In this document: piece by piece, positions 45,840 through 58,200 of the stretch
Layout of the letters: each line of letters opens with the position of its first letter
Numbering within the stretch: the first letter of the stretch is position 1
NCBI GenBank assembly: GCA_021234155.1
Contig: JAJEKV010000035.1
Location: forward strand, 10,974,407-11,038,406
Reading direction: 5' to 3'
Length of the DNA: 64,000 bases
Origin: Isoetes taiwanensis
Taxonomy: Eukaryota; Streptophyta; Lycopodiopsida; Isoetales; Isoetaceae
Made by a program: the position numbers and the translations under genes
The notes under the pieces: model-generated
The model's input: the letters and a program-made list of their open reading frames with translations, nothing else
What the model was told of the DNA's origin: nothing
Database searches by the model: none

Positions 45840-47154
45840 AGAATCCCCTCAAAGCGATGCACCTATCTTCCTAGATGGAAAAGCTGGCACAGGGAAGACA
45901 TTTGTCTTGAAATGTTTATGCTTTCTCGTTCATGGCAACGGAGGCATAGTCCCCGCCGGTAATGCGACGACTCTCCGGGCTACCGCCTATATGCAAAATA
46001 AAATGTTCCACCCCTGCTTCAGATCCCCTCAGTAATTGAAAACAATGCTTTCAGCATTCGATGTTAGACAATGATTCAGAGCAAAGACAACTCATCATTG
46101 AAGCCAAGGTCATTATTTGGGATGAGTTCCCAATGGCCAATAAGGCCGTTATAGAAAGCGTAAATCACGTGCTGCAACGGTTGTGTGGAAACAACCTTCC
46201 TTTTGGTGGAAAACATTTTATAGCTGCTGGCGACTTTAGTTAGACAAGTTGCCCCTGTCGTGAAGGGCGGGGGGAGGATCGCAGCATTAAATGCATCTAT
46301 AAAATCATCATCATTATGGAGGGCCTTTCGTGTGATGAGGTTGTATCAGCCGATACGAAATGCGTGAGATCCGTAGAGCTCATGCGCTTTGTTGACAACA
46401 TTGGGGAGAACCGAGCAAACCACTGTATCCTTGGATTTATTCAATACAACTACTAGCGCCGCTGATACAGCTTGAATTCCTTTATCCACCGAAAGGTCCT
46501 TCGCGACCCGGTGGAATGTGACAAGTTTAATTTCGCTTGCAATCGATCAACGTGCATGTTGATGACTTCAACGAGCTCATTTTAAACAAGGTTCCAAGTC
46601 AGGATAAGTTGTATTACAGCCATGATCACATAACAGAGCAAGACGAACTCATCCATGATCATCCCTATGCAACTTCAGATTTCTTAAACAACTTTACACA
46701 TTCTGGGATTCCCAACCATGAGCTCAGACTTAAAGTTGGGGCAATATGCCACGTTATGAAACGATTGGACATGGAAAAGGGTCTTGTGAAGAATGCGAGA
46801 GTTGTGATCGAATCAATGCACCAGAAGTTTGTGATGGTGAAGGTTTTGGGTGATCCAGAAGGTAGCACGTACCCAATTTCCAGAACAGACTTTTTCTACC
46901 AACCGGAAAACCGTCCATGGACCATCCATAGACGACAATTACCACTCCGACTATCATATTCAACCACGTTCAATAGCTGTCAGGGTTTAACATTGGATCG
47001 AGTGGTCATTGATTTGCGTACGAACGTTTTTGCACATGGACAATTGTATACGGCCTTCACCCGTGTACGGAACAGAGAAGACTTGCTAATACTCCTCTCC
47101 CCAGAAAATACCACGAGAACAACTGTGAATGTCATCTACAAGGAACTGCTCTGA
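45840..47154 (+). pseudogene. Second Helitron helicase, plus strand, decayed
   Basis: IFLDGKAGTGKTFVLKCL near 45870-45920 (Walker A), KVIIWDEFPMANKAV near 46090 (Walker B) with GGKHFIAAGDF, then a long intact C-terminal frame (46537-47154) containing PNHELRLKVGAICHVMKRLD, NSCQGLTLDRVVIDL and GQLYTAFTRVRNREDLLIL. The order and motifs are PIF1-like. The first two-thirds is frameshifted. The segment 45376-45840 between Rep and Walker A is too degraded to read. Confidence 0.88.
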
Positions 47155-47460
47155 AGTATATTCTCTCTTGCATATAATACATCTACCATTGAGGTGCATT
47201 TCTTTTTCTCCATATATTATTTCCCTTGCTAATGGATTGGAAGGAAATTCTACTATTGCAGCAAATTGCTCTTCTCCACTTTCCATTTTCATTACAGGAT
47301 AAACAAGTAACAATACGGCAACTGGCTTCAAATAAGGTACATCCCCTCTACTTTAACAGGTACTATTATCTGCCCATATGATACATGACATGCCATTTCA
47401 TTACCATGAAATTTCCTCCCTCCATGCTTGATCTAAGTGAACAAATAAAATCCATCCATC
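47155..47460. other. 3' flank of the second Helitron helicase
   Basis: AT-rich, no gene I would support. A minus-strand frame overlaps the helicase end but is probably a shadow. No hairpin plus CTRR Helitron terminus is visible. Confidence 0.4.
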
Positions 47461-47765
47461 GCGGTGATGGTCTAGTGGTAAATCTATTGGTGATGGGTGG
47501 CCCCCAGCCAGGATCAAAGCCCACTGACTAGCATCGGATGGTTTTAAGAAAAGAAGGAATGAAAAGGATATCCGTCGCGCCGGTGGCCTAGTGGTCAGGC
47601 CATTGGTAATGGGAGATCCCCACCCAGGCTCAAAACCCACTGACTACCGTTGGATGGTGGCAATAGAAAAACATGAAACATCGCGGCTGGTGGCCTAGTG
47701 GTTAAGCTATTGGTTACGGGATACCCCCACCCAGGCTCAAAACCCACTGACTACCGTCGGATGGT
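47461..47765 (+). repeat. Three tandem tRNA-like (SINE-type) units
   Basis: Three units of 106-116 bp, each with a pol III A-box (TGGTCTAGTGG at 47468, TGGCCTAGTGG at 47584 and 47690) and, 43 bases later in each, a B-box-like GGCTCAAAACC (47627, 47733; GGATCAAAGCC at 47511). Each is followed by CACTGACTA, GGATGGT and an A-rich run. The equal A-to-B spacing and A-rich ends fit a tRNA-derived SINE repeated head to tail. The B-boxes depart from GGTTCGANNCC, so activity is doubtful. Confidence 0.6.
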
Positions 47766-48459
47766 TGAAAAAAGAAACGATGATACTAAAAAGAACAAGT
47801 AAATTGCAAATAGTACCATAGTGACATGGCGGAAATTTCATGGTGACTAGAAATGGCTTCCATGTATCGTATGGGCACATGAACACAAGGCAGTAGCACG
47901 GGTTCAAATCCAGCGTTTCGTGAGTCCAAACAACGGCAGAGATTTGAGAGCGTAGATCCCGCTTCCCCGTGGGTCGGATCGCGGGTTATATAATCGACTC
48001 AATGATTTGGTTACGATGAGATGCGTATGGGTCGCGTGCATATGTAGCAATCGCCATTGTATTGAAGTGGTATAGCTGTATTTGCACCCTGTCCAATGCT
48101 TTGAGAACCTGAAACCTTGATCCGCCCTGTCGTTATGGTCATCACCCTTCTATCGTGCGGGGCACTGAATACAAGACAACGAAATGTAGATTCAAATTGT
48201 GCATGTTTAGCGTGTATAGACGAAGTTGGGGGAAGAATGTTACGGCGGGCCGATAGGTCAGCGCGCGATAAGTTTCTTGTACAACTAAGCAATGGTACAA
48301 ATTGTCGCAAAATGTATATAAAATCTAAATGTGGCAATGCAAAGATCTCAAATGCTAAATTATGAGGCGATAAGCTAAAGTTGACTACAATGTGCTTTTA
48401 GCTTTAAAAAAAAGAGCCTTAGGACCATGGGTAGAAGATGTATTGTGTAAGGTATGCAA
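47766..48459. other. No gene seen
   Basis: Mixed sequence. A good B-box-like GGTTCAAATCC lies near 47912 without a partner A-box at the right distance. The short frames are not supported by any motif. Confidence 0.35.
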
Positions 48460-48467
48460 CTCAGGAG

Positions 48468-48792
48468 CAGGGATAGGTTCTGTACGTATGAAATCTAAAT
48501 TTTTGACGTATAAAGTTAAAAAATACGTATTTTACATATTTTTTAGTCGCCGCCCGGAAAAAAAGAAATTTTGCGTACGCGAAACCTTCCTTTTTTTTGT
48601 GTTCACTGCATTATCACAGAAAACCTTCTCATTTCGTTGTCTGCCGAAAAAAACTTTCGCCGCGGTTTTCAAATTTCAAATTCGTAAAAAATATATATAT
48701 TTTTTTTTGGCTACCCGCTTTATACAATTTCGCGTACGTGGTTTTTAGGATTTCGCGTACGCAAAATTCAAATTTCAAATTCGTACGCGAAA

Positions 48793-48841
<49 letters not shown>

Positions 48842-49669
48842 TTTTTTTTTTTAAACTTTCTCGTACGCGAAACAGAGGAGAATGGAATACTTGAACGCAT
48901 GCTGCAAGGATTCTGGTATAATACATTATATTAAAGGCAAGCAACAGATGTCTTAAGGAAATATGCATTGGTTAGAGACTATAGAATAGAATAGAATAGA
49001 ATAGGTTTTTAGCATCCACGGAGAAAACTATAGACTTTATTTGCAGTTTCAACCACTTACATTTTCAAATGCACCATTGATTTGATGAGTTGCCTTGTAC
49101 TTGAAATTAGTTGCTAGACTCGAAATCCCATGTTTGTATCAGAACAACAGCCAAAGGAAAGTGCTAAGATTGAGAAATGTATACTTATCAGACTTGTACC
49201 ACATATAGTGCTGAAGAGGCGAAATAGAATATTTGTTGAAGACGCCATGATAGGCGCTTGATCGATGTAAAATTTCAATTTTTCCCCCTTTTTTTTTGTC
49301 CCCACTTTATACAGGTTTAATACAGACGCTGCTTTTTAGGATTTCGCATATGCAAAATTCAAATTTCAAATTCGTACGCGGAAAAAAATAATAATAGTAT
49401 ATATATATATATTTTTTTTAAAACTTTCGCGTACGCGGAAAAAATAATAATAATAAAAAAAATTGCGTTCGCGTATGCGAAACCTCTGTTTCGCGTACGC
49501 GAAAAAACTTTCACGTACGCGAATTAGATATTTTCGCGTACGCAAAAATCTTCCGACGCCAGAATTTTTGTTTGCCGTATTTTTTACGTTTTATATGGCA
49601 AATATGTACCGTATCATACAATTCATACGTATTCTGTATAAAACGTATAATGTATTGAACCTATCCCTG
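48468..49669. mobile_element. Non-autonomous hAT transposon, 1.2 kb
   Basis: Terminal inverted repeats CAGGGATAGGTTC at 48468-48480 and GAACCTATCCCTG at 49657-49669, flanked by 8-bp direct repeats CTCAGGAG (48460-48467) and CTCAGAAG (49670-49677), 7 of 8 identical. The CAGGG ends and 8-bp duplication identify hAT. It has no transposase. Inside are many palindromes of the type TTTCGCGTACGCGAAA, an (AAT)n run at about 48795-48838, and an inner segment (about 48869-49270) also present alone at 50498-50815. Confidence 0.88.
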
Positions 49670-49677
49670 CTCAGAAG

Positions 49678-50215
49678 CTATCGAAAACGAACAACATGTC
49701 TTCTTGCGCTCGAAAATATGTACATATCAGAAACAACTTTGGCATCCAAGTGGCAGATTTTTACTCATTGTTATATGTGCCACCAATGTCATTGGGATCA
49801 TACATAAGGGTGGTGGAAACACACTATTCCTTAGTAGTAAAGCTGTGTTTCATGTGCTCCACAGTCTCTCAAGGCCCAAGTGAGCAATAGACATAAATTG
49901 AATTAAAATTAAAATTAAAATTAAAATATGGCAGGATCTTAAGTTGTGTCTTAATGTAGATTGACCAAATGCATTGCGCTCATTTGCTCGTCTTCCTCTC
50001 CTAATCCATCATATAAAAAAATAAAGTTACATCTCTATGCGAAGTTCTGTTGTTTAATTTTCCATTCCATCTCATAACTAAATGCGCCACTTAAATATAC
50101 CTGCTAATTTGGCAACATTTGACTCAGATAAAGTATTAACATCTCTAGACAGATAAAACTGCCAGTACATGTGAATCATTTTGTATGTAACTGGATGACT
50201 TATGCGTAATACATC
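49678..50215. repeat. Segment duplicated at 56780-57290
   Basis: Starting right after the hAT target duplication, this sequence (GAACAACATGTCTTCTTGC, TTTTGGCATCCAAGTGGCAG and onwards) is repeated at 56.78-57.29 kb at high identity, with differences again favouring CAG/CTG sites. So the hAT right end and its flank were copied together. A plus-strand frame of 50-70 codons (GIQVADFYSLLYVPPMSLGS) is open in both copies, but I do not recognise it. Confidence 0.75.
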
Positions 50216-50497
50216 TGCAAAACCAAAAAATTACAGGTTGTAGGAATTATTGGAAGCAAAAGCCATGCGTAAGTATCTAAAGTAAATAAAAACTTAATCT
50301 ACCAGCAATATCATGTGATTTTCAGCTTGTTTTGTCATCATTGCACAGCTATTTCCACGCCAGCTGATCTGCAAATATCATGAAAGGAACATGATAACAT
50401 TGCAAATTCTGCAATTTGAAAGCATTTCAGAATAGTAGGCCTTTAGATCATCCAATGTAAGCAGTATCCATCTGCAAGTCACATTAGCTATGAAAAA

Positions 50498-50815
50498 AGG
50501 AGAATGGAATATTGAACGCATGCTGCAAGGATTATGGTATAATACGTTATATTAAAGGCAAGCAACAGATGTCTTAAGGAAATATGCATTGGTTAGAGAT
50601 TATAGAGAAAACTATAAACTTTATTTGCAGTTTCAACCACTTACATTTTCAAATGCACCATTGATTTGATGAGTTGCCTTGTACTTGAAATTGCTCTAGT
50701 TCTTAGACTCGAAATCCCATGTTTGTACAGAACAACAGCCAAAGGAAAGTACTAAGATTGAGAAATGTATACTTATCAGACTTGTACCAGCGTTGATCGA
50801 TGTAAAATTTCAGGA
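50498..50815. repeat. Copy of the hAT inner segment without hAT ends
   Basis: GGAGAATGGAATATTGAACG and the following 300 bp match 48869-49270 inside the hAT element and 63420-63830 near the right edge, missing about 90 bp relative to them. No inverted ends lie nearby. It could be the source of a segment captured by the hAT element, or a decayed copy. Confidence 0.7.
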
Positions 50816-53800
50816 TTTTGTTTTTTTTTTTTTTTAGCACACCAGCCCTACCGGGCCTACAGCCTTTCCTCAAATTCTAGCCTATCCACGTGTAATTTCC
50901 ACCTCATCAAAATCTGAAGTGGCATCAATCTACACCATTGAATCTCTAGTTTCGTAAATCAAGGGTCGAGGAAATTAGAAAATGGCCAAGAAAATAGAAC
51001 GGAGATGGGAGAAGGCTCAACCCGAGATCCTGGTGTCGTTGTTGCCGCTACGATTCTTGAATGTGCATTACGGTCAAATCTCATTTCAATCTTCCTTTTC
51101 CGCATTTCTGGCTCTCAAAGGTTTAAAGCTTTGAAATTAAAAGCTTCAAAACTCCGGCCAACAGATGCGTCGATAGGATGTACTCACGACTCTCGTTTTC
51201 TTTTTTTTTGTTTTTTCTTATTCTAAAAGCTTTGATATTACTCCTTTACGTTTCCACAAATTCTATTCCGTGCATGCCGGAGGTGCTCGGCACGGATTCT
51301 GCATATTCTGGCCGGCCCGATAGGTTTTTTTCAGTGCCTGAGGATTCGAAGACAAGATTCGTCTTGATGCATGCAATCCATTCTTAAAAGAAAAGAGCTG
51401 CATTCCACACCTAAGGAGATCGTTCCGTTCTGGTACAAACCTCAACTTTCCTCTCATTTTGTTTCTCTTCTTTTATAAGTGTTAGTTTTCTGTGGTAGTA
51501 GTTGGTAAATAGCAATGCTGACTCCATCCAAGGGTTCATTGGTATCAAGAATTTTCGTATGAGCACCTGCATCATTTGTGGCAGAGATAAGAAGACTTGT
51601 TGTATTTTTCTTCCATGATGATATTGCCTATTGTGTGATTCATCTTTTATGCTACAGGAAACTTGTGTCCACCGCACCATTTTATTGCATAGAAATACTT
51701 CGTGCATATGTTAATATGTGCCTGATTGACAAGTATTTATGACAAACATAGGTACAATAGGGAATCATATTTAGGCTTTTTGGACAAGACTCAGTTTAAA
51801 TTGCACATTACTTCCAAAATGTTTTAACGGAGTTCAAGCTCCTCTTTGAATGCCAGTTCATTTAGAATTGATAGAGCTCTTAGTTATCAAGATATTGCTC
51901 TTGCCTATTATGATTAGACTCTTCTGTATTCTTGATTTTCATGGGCAGAAGGCTTGGTACAAGAAGGGATGTGACATTACATTGTATTCGGTCCACATAT
52001 ACATAGGTTCATAGAAATTTGAGTTCGTCTGTGATTTTCATACATTTAGATGCCTTACATGAGAGTTAAAAAGGATAGTTCATAAAGAGAAGGGCTTGAT
52101 TATGGTAATAACAGAGCAAACTCATAAATCTCACTGTGCTATTGCAGATTCTGCTTCACTTGAACTTGGATACCAATCATCCACAGTATTGGAAAAAGCT
52201 AGATTGATCCATCAGTGGAAGAATGATTACTTGCACAGTTTACAGACGTTGCCATGAAAGGGTAAGGAAACATAAACTTTTGGTTTCTTAGTTCAACTTT
52301 TGTGCTGCTATATAGTACAGCAGCATTGTCTCAATTGCCAAGGGATTTGCCATTGCACATCATTAAATGCCCATGCAATAGCAGATTGCAAAGCCTACGT
52401 CAGTTACTTGCTGGATAAATCATATAAAATATAGAAATATTATCCCAAACTGCAAGAAATTAGCTGGATTTTGGAACCATAAGCTGGTTTGCACAAAAAG
52501 GACTAGATGTCTGCACTGCCAGAGACACACTTGTGTGTCGTTTCATGTCAGTTGTTTTCATGAATTTACTATCTTGCCTCATATTCCCAGCGCTGCTTTC
52601 TATGTCCTGATTGCCAGGATTTTTGACTAGTCGAACACCTCTACCATGTGGAGTATGAGAGGAGGTTCGTGCAACTGGAGCTTGCATGTGGGCAGGATCC
52701 AAAAATGCTGCAGGGCCAGAGCTGACCATCAGGACCCATGGCTGGCAAGGAGATTCCTGATGCATAGGATCCATATAAAGTTTGTGGCTCGTATCCATAA
52801 CTAACAGTACATTATTCTTGTTTTTAGCACGTGCTTCCATGTTAACCAAGTTCTAGGGCTTTCTTTTAGCCATGCCTTCATTAGATTGTCAAGACTGCTC
52901 TCCATTTTCGGTGGCATGCAACCAAAGGGCAGTGTAGTTTTCTGCACAACAAGTGCAGACTTCATCCTCTTTCTTTAGCCTTTCCCTTAGCATTTTTGCC
53001 ATCTTCAAGTTCATGATTTTTTAAAATCAAGTTTAAATGCATTAGAATCATTGCCAAAAGGCAAGATGATGCATGCATTGATAAATGGATTCAGGTCTTA
53101 TTTTGATTGGAAAATGCTGTAAGTGATATATATATAGTAAGTTTGCAAGCATGGTGGATGCATTCAGGATATTGCGAACATGAATCGAACTGATATTGTC
53201 TTTTCAATTCTATGATTGCAGCATGCATAAGGAATGAGCAAGGTGAAGAAGTGCTTCTATTATTTCAACAAATGCAAAACCAAAATCTGGTACCGGTTTA
53301 AATGGCCCAGTAAAAGATTCTTATGGACAAGTTATAAGTAAGGAAAGTGGCAACCTTTTTTCGTATACGTGTTTAGCAGAGGTAACAATTGTTGGGGGTC
53401 CTGTTTTGACATGTAAGTGAAAAAGCAAGATGCATACGGTATATAACCATCAGTAATTCCATACATGAAAACCCACTTGGTTCTTGTCCCATTATGCCAT
53501 TGACCTTGGATTTTGGACTTGCAATACAACAAAACGATTTGGTACATGCATCCAAGCTCTCGAGACTGTATGCTCCATCCAAATAAGACATCAGCTTTTT
53601 TGATTTGCAAAGGCTAGTGCCATGAATTATTTGTGCACGACCAGCCAAAATATTTTTGAAAACCCTTCAATGTATGTAGTTGGAAGTGACCCTTACGCAT
53701 TGCCTACAAAGAAAAGGAACAATTACTAAACTTCTAGGATGTGATCAACAATAAAAAATTCTAATAATGATCTTCTAGATATGTGAATTGGAGTCTCTTT

Positions 53801-54720
53801 CTAGCTGTGGCGCTTATGTAGTTTGTCTTTCCACAAGGATGTTGCTTTGCAAATAGATTAATCTATTTCATTATATGACTGGATATGAATAGGATGAAGA
53901 CTGCAAGGATAGAATGAGATAGACGATCTAGCTAGTCTAGTGAGTGAACTCTGAATGAAAAACAATGAAGCGTGACTATGGCTTTATAGGAGAGCCATGT
54001 CAGCAACACCTAGGTGGCATGCCTAGTCATCTATGAATAGACACGTGACATGTGTCTTGCTAACACTTCATATTAGAATATAAATACCTCTTCCATCGTA
54101 ATTTTCTGCCTCTCATGTCCGCTTCTCATTGGCCAGGTTCGGTGTAAAGCTATAGCAAATACTGCATTTATTCTTTGATGATCACCTCGAAGACCAAGTG
54201 TCTAAGTTTTCTACTTTATATGATTCAAGTGAAGGACACAGTAATGTAATTATCATTATTGTACACATTTCTATCTTGATCAAGTCCAAAATTATAGAAA
54301 TGAAAGTTATAGCCAGCTGATGAGCTCTTTTGCGCAAACCTCCCATGGCTTTAGCTGGTTGCGGTGCAGTTATAGCAGGAACGCCTGCCTTCAACTATTA
54401 ATATCATAAATGTCAATAGTTTGCTATTTTAGCAAGAGTGCTACCTGAAAGCGAGTGTTACCTGAATGAAAATGATAGCCCATTATTTAATGTATATCAT
54501 CTATAACTGAAAGACAGTTCATGAAGCCTACCCATACCCCAATGATGTAATCCCACAGACAGTTGGTCCCTTACAGTTGGTCCCTTTACCTGAAATAATT
54601 AGGCCAATGCATTATTAGTTTGCCAACGAACTAGGAGAAGGTTAACGTTGAGGGCTAATCATGGCACATACACTACACTGGTTAGAGATGCTTGTGAATA
54701 TAAGTTGTGTTTGGTCTGTC
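50816..54720. other. Low-density region with one possible captured exon
   Basis: Mostly AT-rich sequence. The best frame is minus 52460-52849 (129 residues: MDPMHQESPCQPWVLMVSSG ... FLDPAHMQAPVARTSSHTPH), Ser/Pro/Met-rich and less AT-rich than its surroundings, perhaps an exon of an unidentified gene. A second minus frame lies at 53332-53648. Neither has a domain I know, and there is no clear splice context. Nothing else is supportable. Confidence 0.3.
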
Positions 54721-54850
54721 TCTATAATATAAAAAGTCTAAGGCTTTAACTGTTTTGAAAATTGCCAAAGCTCCTTTGTATAACAACTATTGCAAGATAT
54801 GCAAGGTATGAAGAGTTATCATGTACTGGAAGATACACATTCTTGAAACC

Positions 54851-54946
54851 GTGTGTCTTGGACAGGGGTGTTGTGCAGTCATGTGTGTCTTGGACAGGGG
54901 TATTGTGCAGTCATGTGTGTCTTGGACAGGGGTATTGTGCAGTCAT
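54851..54946 (+). repeat. 32-bp minisatellite, three copies
   Basis: GTGTGTCTTGGACAGGGGT followed by RTTGTGCAGTCAT is repeated head to tail three times with one base difference. No coding meaning inferred. Confidence 0.9.
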
Positions 54947-56404
54947 GCCGTGGCTAGAACATGAACTATTGTTGCCTATGCGTAAACTTTACTAACCTAC
55001 GACTCAAAGCTTTCACACCGGCTTGTAAAATTGGCTTAGTAGAACTCAAAGAACATTCATGATGCAGCTTTCTAATTTGTGGGCGTTATTCTTAGGAGGA
55101 TTCAGAATTAGCATTTCCCGAAGGATCTTTAATTGCTTGCTTGTACTTGGGACAGGACTTCTGGCAACCATAATTGTTGCAACCTAAGTACATGACTTCT
55201 GGCAACCATAATTGCTGCAACCTATGTCACCCGACTTGAAAAGGTACATGGTTACCATTCTTACATCCAATCAAATATAATGTTTATATGGAAACATCTA
55301 GCATGCCTAAACTTGAAGTTTTTCTTACAATTCTCAATCTACTCTAAGAAGTTGTAAATTCATTAAATGGAATTAAACTAAAATTCATGGAGGCATTGTC
55401 AATATATGTTGAGTTTAATGCTTTGTCTTTTATTTCTTGCATTCTTATCTTTGCAGGATGTTATGCATGAAATTGAATAGCTTGATCTGTCATTCTTGAA
55501 CAATCTATTTCTAATGTAAATTATTATTACATTGTACAACCCGCTAAGGTAAGCCGAGCAAAAAATGGTGAAAATACTAGTTTATAAATTATCATCAAGA
55601 ACGTTGTGTTCAATCATTTAAAAGAGAAGGAATAAGTAGGAATTGAAAAGGAAATAAAGGGAGCTCAATATTTCGGTTGCAATAGATTTAAGGAATTTTA
55701 GAGGTTTGGAAAAGCACAAAGTACTCTGGTAAAATAACAATAAGCATTACAACTTAGCCATAAGGGGAGTCATTCGTTAGCATCTTGATACCATAGTGAT
55801 AGCATCTTGGTTCAATGATCTTAAAAAAGAGCACTACGTGAAAATGGTTTTGTTGAAAAACATTTCCATTTAAATTTAAGCTTTGAAGAAACTAGCATTT
55901 TTTCTTTCTAAATGCCGAAAGACTATATTCATGAATGGAAATCAATATACATCATAGATAATGTAGTATGAAACTAGAAACTTAAAGAAAACAATAGGAA
56001 CCCTTAGGCAAAACCACCCATGCACAATAAAAAATCATCTCCCTTGTACTACTTTGAGATATTTGGCTGCCTCATTATGATCTATATACTCTATAATATC
56101 TACTTGCTCATCACCTAACGTCAAGTACAATAATATGAATCAACCAACGTGTACAAAGTCATAAAGTGGTATCAATGAAAATGTACTTACATAGAGCCTA
56201 GATCACCAAACCATGATGGATTTGCCTAGGCGGGATCTTCCACAATCCACATTAGTGAAACTCATTGTGGATATGTGTTCCATAGGTTCTAATAAGTTCA
56301 TCTTCTTGGCTTTTGAATCGTCTACTTTGAAAGAAACCACAATTAACTTTAGATTATACGCCTAACTAAATAAATCCTTGTCAAAGCCTTCTGGTGTGCC
56401 TTTT
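54947..56404. other. No gene seen
   Basis: AT-rich, low complexity. ACTTCTGGCAACCATAATTG is present twice (55157 and 55196). A TCTATAATATAAAAAG string at 54721 and an ATACTAGT string near 55590 recall Helitron ends but lack the rest of the structure. Confidence 0.35.
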
Positions 56405-56771
56405 GCTACTTTTTTTTTTTTTTTTACCCGCTTTATCTGATTTAGCATACGCTGTTTTTAGGATTTCGCATATAATGAAAATCAAATTTCAAATTGTCAG
56501 CGGAAAAAATAATAATAATAATATATTTTTTTTAAATTTAGACGTCTGTAAACGGAGGTTTCGTGGTAATGCTGGGAAAAAAAAAAAAAAAATTATGCGT
56601 TGTCTGCTGAAACATAAAAAAACTTTTGCCTACGCGAATTAGATGTTTTCGTGTACGCAAAAATATCCCGACGCCGGAATTTTTTTTTTGCCGTATTTTT
56701 TACATTTTATATGGCAAATATGTGCCGTATCTTACAATTCATACATATTCCGTATTGAACCTATCCCTCCC
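56405..56771. mobile_element. Right part of a second hAT copy
   Basis: Matches the right third of the 48468-49669 element, including a degraded palindrome region and the terminal repeat GAACCTATCCCT at 56758-56769. The terminal G and the target duplication read CCCCGGGGAG instead of GCTCAGAAG, consistent with altered CTG and CAG. The left part is missing; homology starts at a T-run near 56405. Confidence 0.75.
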
Positions 56772-57468
56772 CGGGGAGCTATCGAAAATGAACAACATGT
56801 CTTCTTGCATTGCTTTCGAAATATGTACATATCGAAATTGACTTTTGGCATCCAAGTGGCAGATTTTTACTCATTGTTATATGTGCCACCAATGTCATTG
56901 GGATCGTACATAAGGGTGGTGGAAACACACTGTTCCTTAGTAACTAAAGCCGTGTTTCATGTGCTCCACAGTCTCTCAAGGCCCAAGTGAGCAATAGACA
57001 TAAATTGAATTAAAATTAAAATTAAATTAAAATTCAATTATGGCAGGATCTTAAGTTGTGTCTTAATGTAGATTGACCAAATGCATTGTGCTCATTTGCT
57101 CGTCTTTCTCTCCTAATCCATCATACAAAAAAATAAAGTTACATCTCTATGCGAAGTTCTGTTGTTTAATTTTCCATTCCATCTCATAACTAAATGCGCC
57201 ACTTAAATATACCTGCTAATTTGGCAACATTTGACTCAGATAAAGTATTAACATCTCTAGATAGATAAAACTGCCATATGTAAAGATAACCAGTCCTAGA
57301 AAATCTTATTCACTAAAATATTGTTGAACTCGTGCATGTGTGGATAAAAATAGAAGATATTGAATGACAAATCAGACATAGAGGTGCTAAAGCTCGTCCT
57401 TACCTGTATCTGTGGTTTTACTTGCATTATATCCAGAGGTTTTGCAATTGCTTTGGAAGTCTCAGGGA

Positions 57469-57900
57469 TAGGTTCTGTACGTATGAAATTATTTTTTCAG
57501 ACGTATAAAGTCCAAAAATACGTATTTTTGGGAAAATACGTATTTTTAAAGTATTAAATACTCGCCCGGTAGGAAAAAAAGTTTTGGCGTTAAGCGAAAA
57601 CCTTACCGATTTCCTTACGCCAACTTTTTCGCGTAAAGCGAAACTTTATTTTAAACTACGCTTGAATCGCCACCCGACCGCGTAGCCGAGTCTTAAGTTC
57701 AGCTTACAGCGAACTTTTTCAGCGTAAAAAGCCCAAACGAGGTTCGGTTTTACAGCGAAAGTTTTTTCGTTAAGTAAGTTTGTTTTATAAGTTTAAAACT
57801 TACGCTTGCGGGTTTTAATGAGTTTAAACAATTTTCGGCACGAACTTTTCTTTATATATTTTAAGGCATTTCCTTTGTTTTCGCGAAAAAGGTAAACCAC
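57469..57900. mobile_element. Left part of a third hAT copy
   Basis: CAGGGATAGGTTCTGTACGT at 57469 repeats the left terminal sequence of the 48468 element. Internal GCGTAAAGCGAAAC- and GCGTTAAGCGAAAA-type motifs replace the GCGTACGCGAAA motifs seen there, so this is a divergent subfamily or an altered copy. No right terminus is visible before the copia LTR. Confidence 0.65.
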
Positions 57901-58200
57901 CCTGCGCCCTCCTTCACAACTCCGTGCCTTTTCCTTTTTTTCATTTTTTCTTAGTTTTTAGGCAAACCTAGTTAGTTTTTGTTGTTTTTTTTTTAATTGT
58001 AGGTCTAGGGTTCCTCCATAGTGAGGCCCTACTTCGCACAAGGCCCCTCCATTGAGGGGCGGACGATGGTGAGCGCCTGGATTACGTGGTCGAATCCGGA
58101 CCGATTTTTGTAAAAAAATAAGAAGAAAAAAAGAAAAAAACAATAGAACGAAACAATAAAAAAAAGAAAAAAAAAATGAAATAAAAATAAAATAAAAAAA
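57901..58200. other. Low-complexity stretch
   Basis: T-rich then A-rich sequence around a GC-rich core (58020-58100) containing CCCCTCCATTGAGGGG, a short palindrome. It may belong to the copia LTR or separate it from the hAT copy. No gene. Confidence 0.3.

Noticed and set aside
47086-47331. Minus-strand 81-codon ORF with CIICKREY
   Set aside because: Overlaps the helicase coding end and is probably a shadow extended into AT-rich flank.
47900-47930. tRNA gene suggested by GGTTCAAATCC
   Set aside because: No A-box at the right distance and no cloverleaf can be drawn.
47940-47997. GCGGGTTATATAATCGA as a Helitron 5' end on the minus strand
   Set aside because: It resembles one, but the flanking base is C, not the required T on the plus strand, and no LTR-A sequence follows as the second Helitron would need.
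54721-55597. Small plus-strand Helitron between TCTATAATATAAAAAG and ATACTAGT
   Set aside because: The 5' base before TC is not A, and the inverted repeat before CTAG is imperfect. Kept only as a note.
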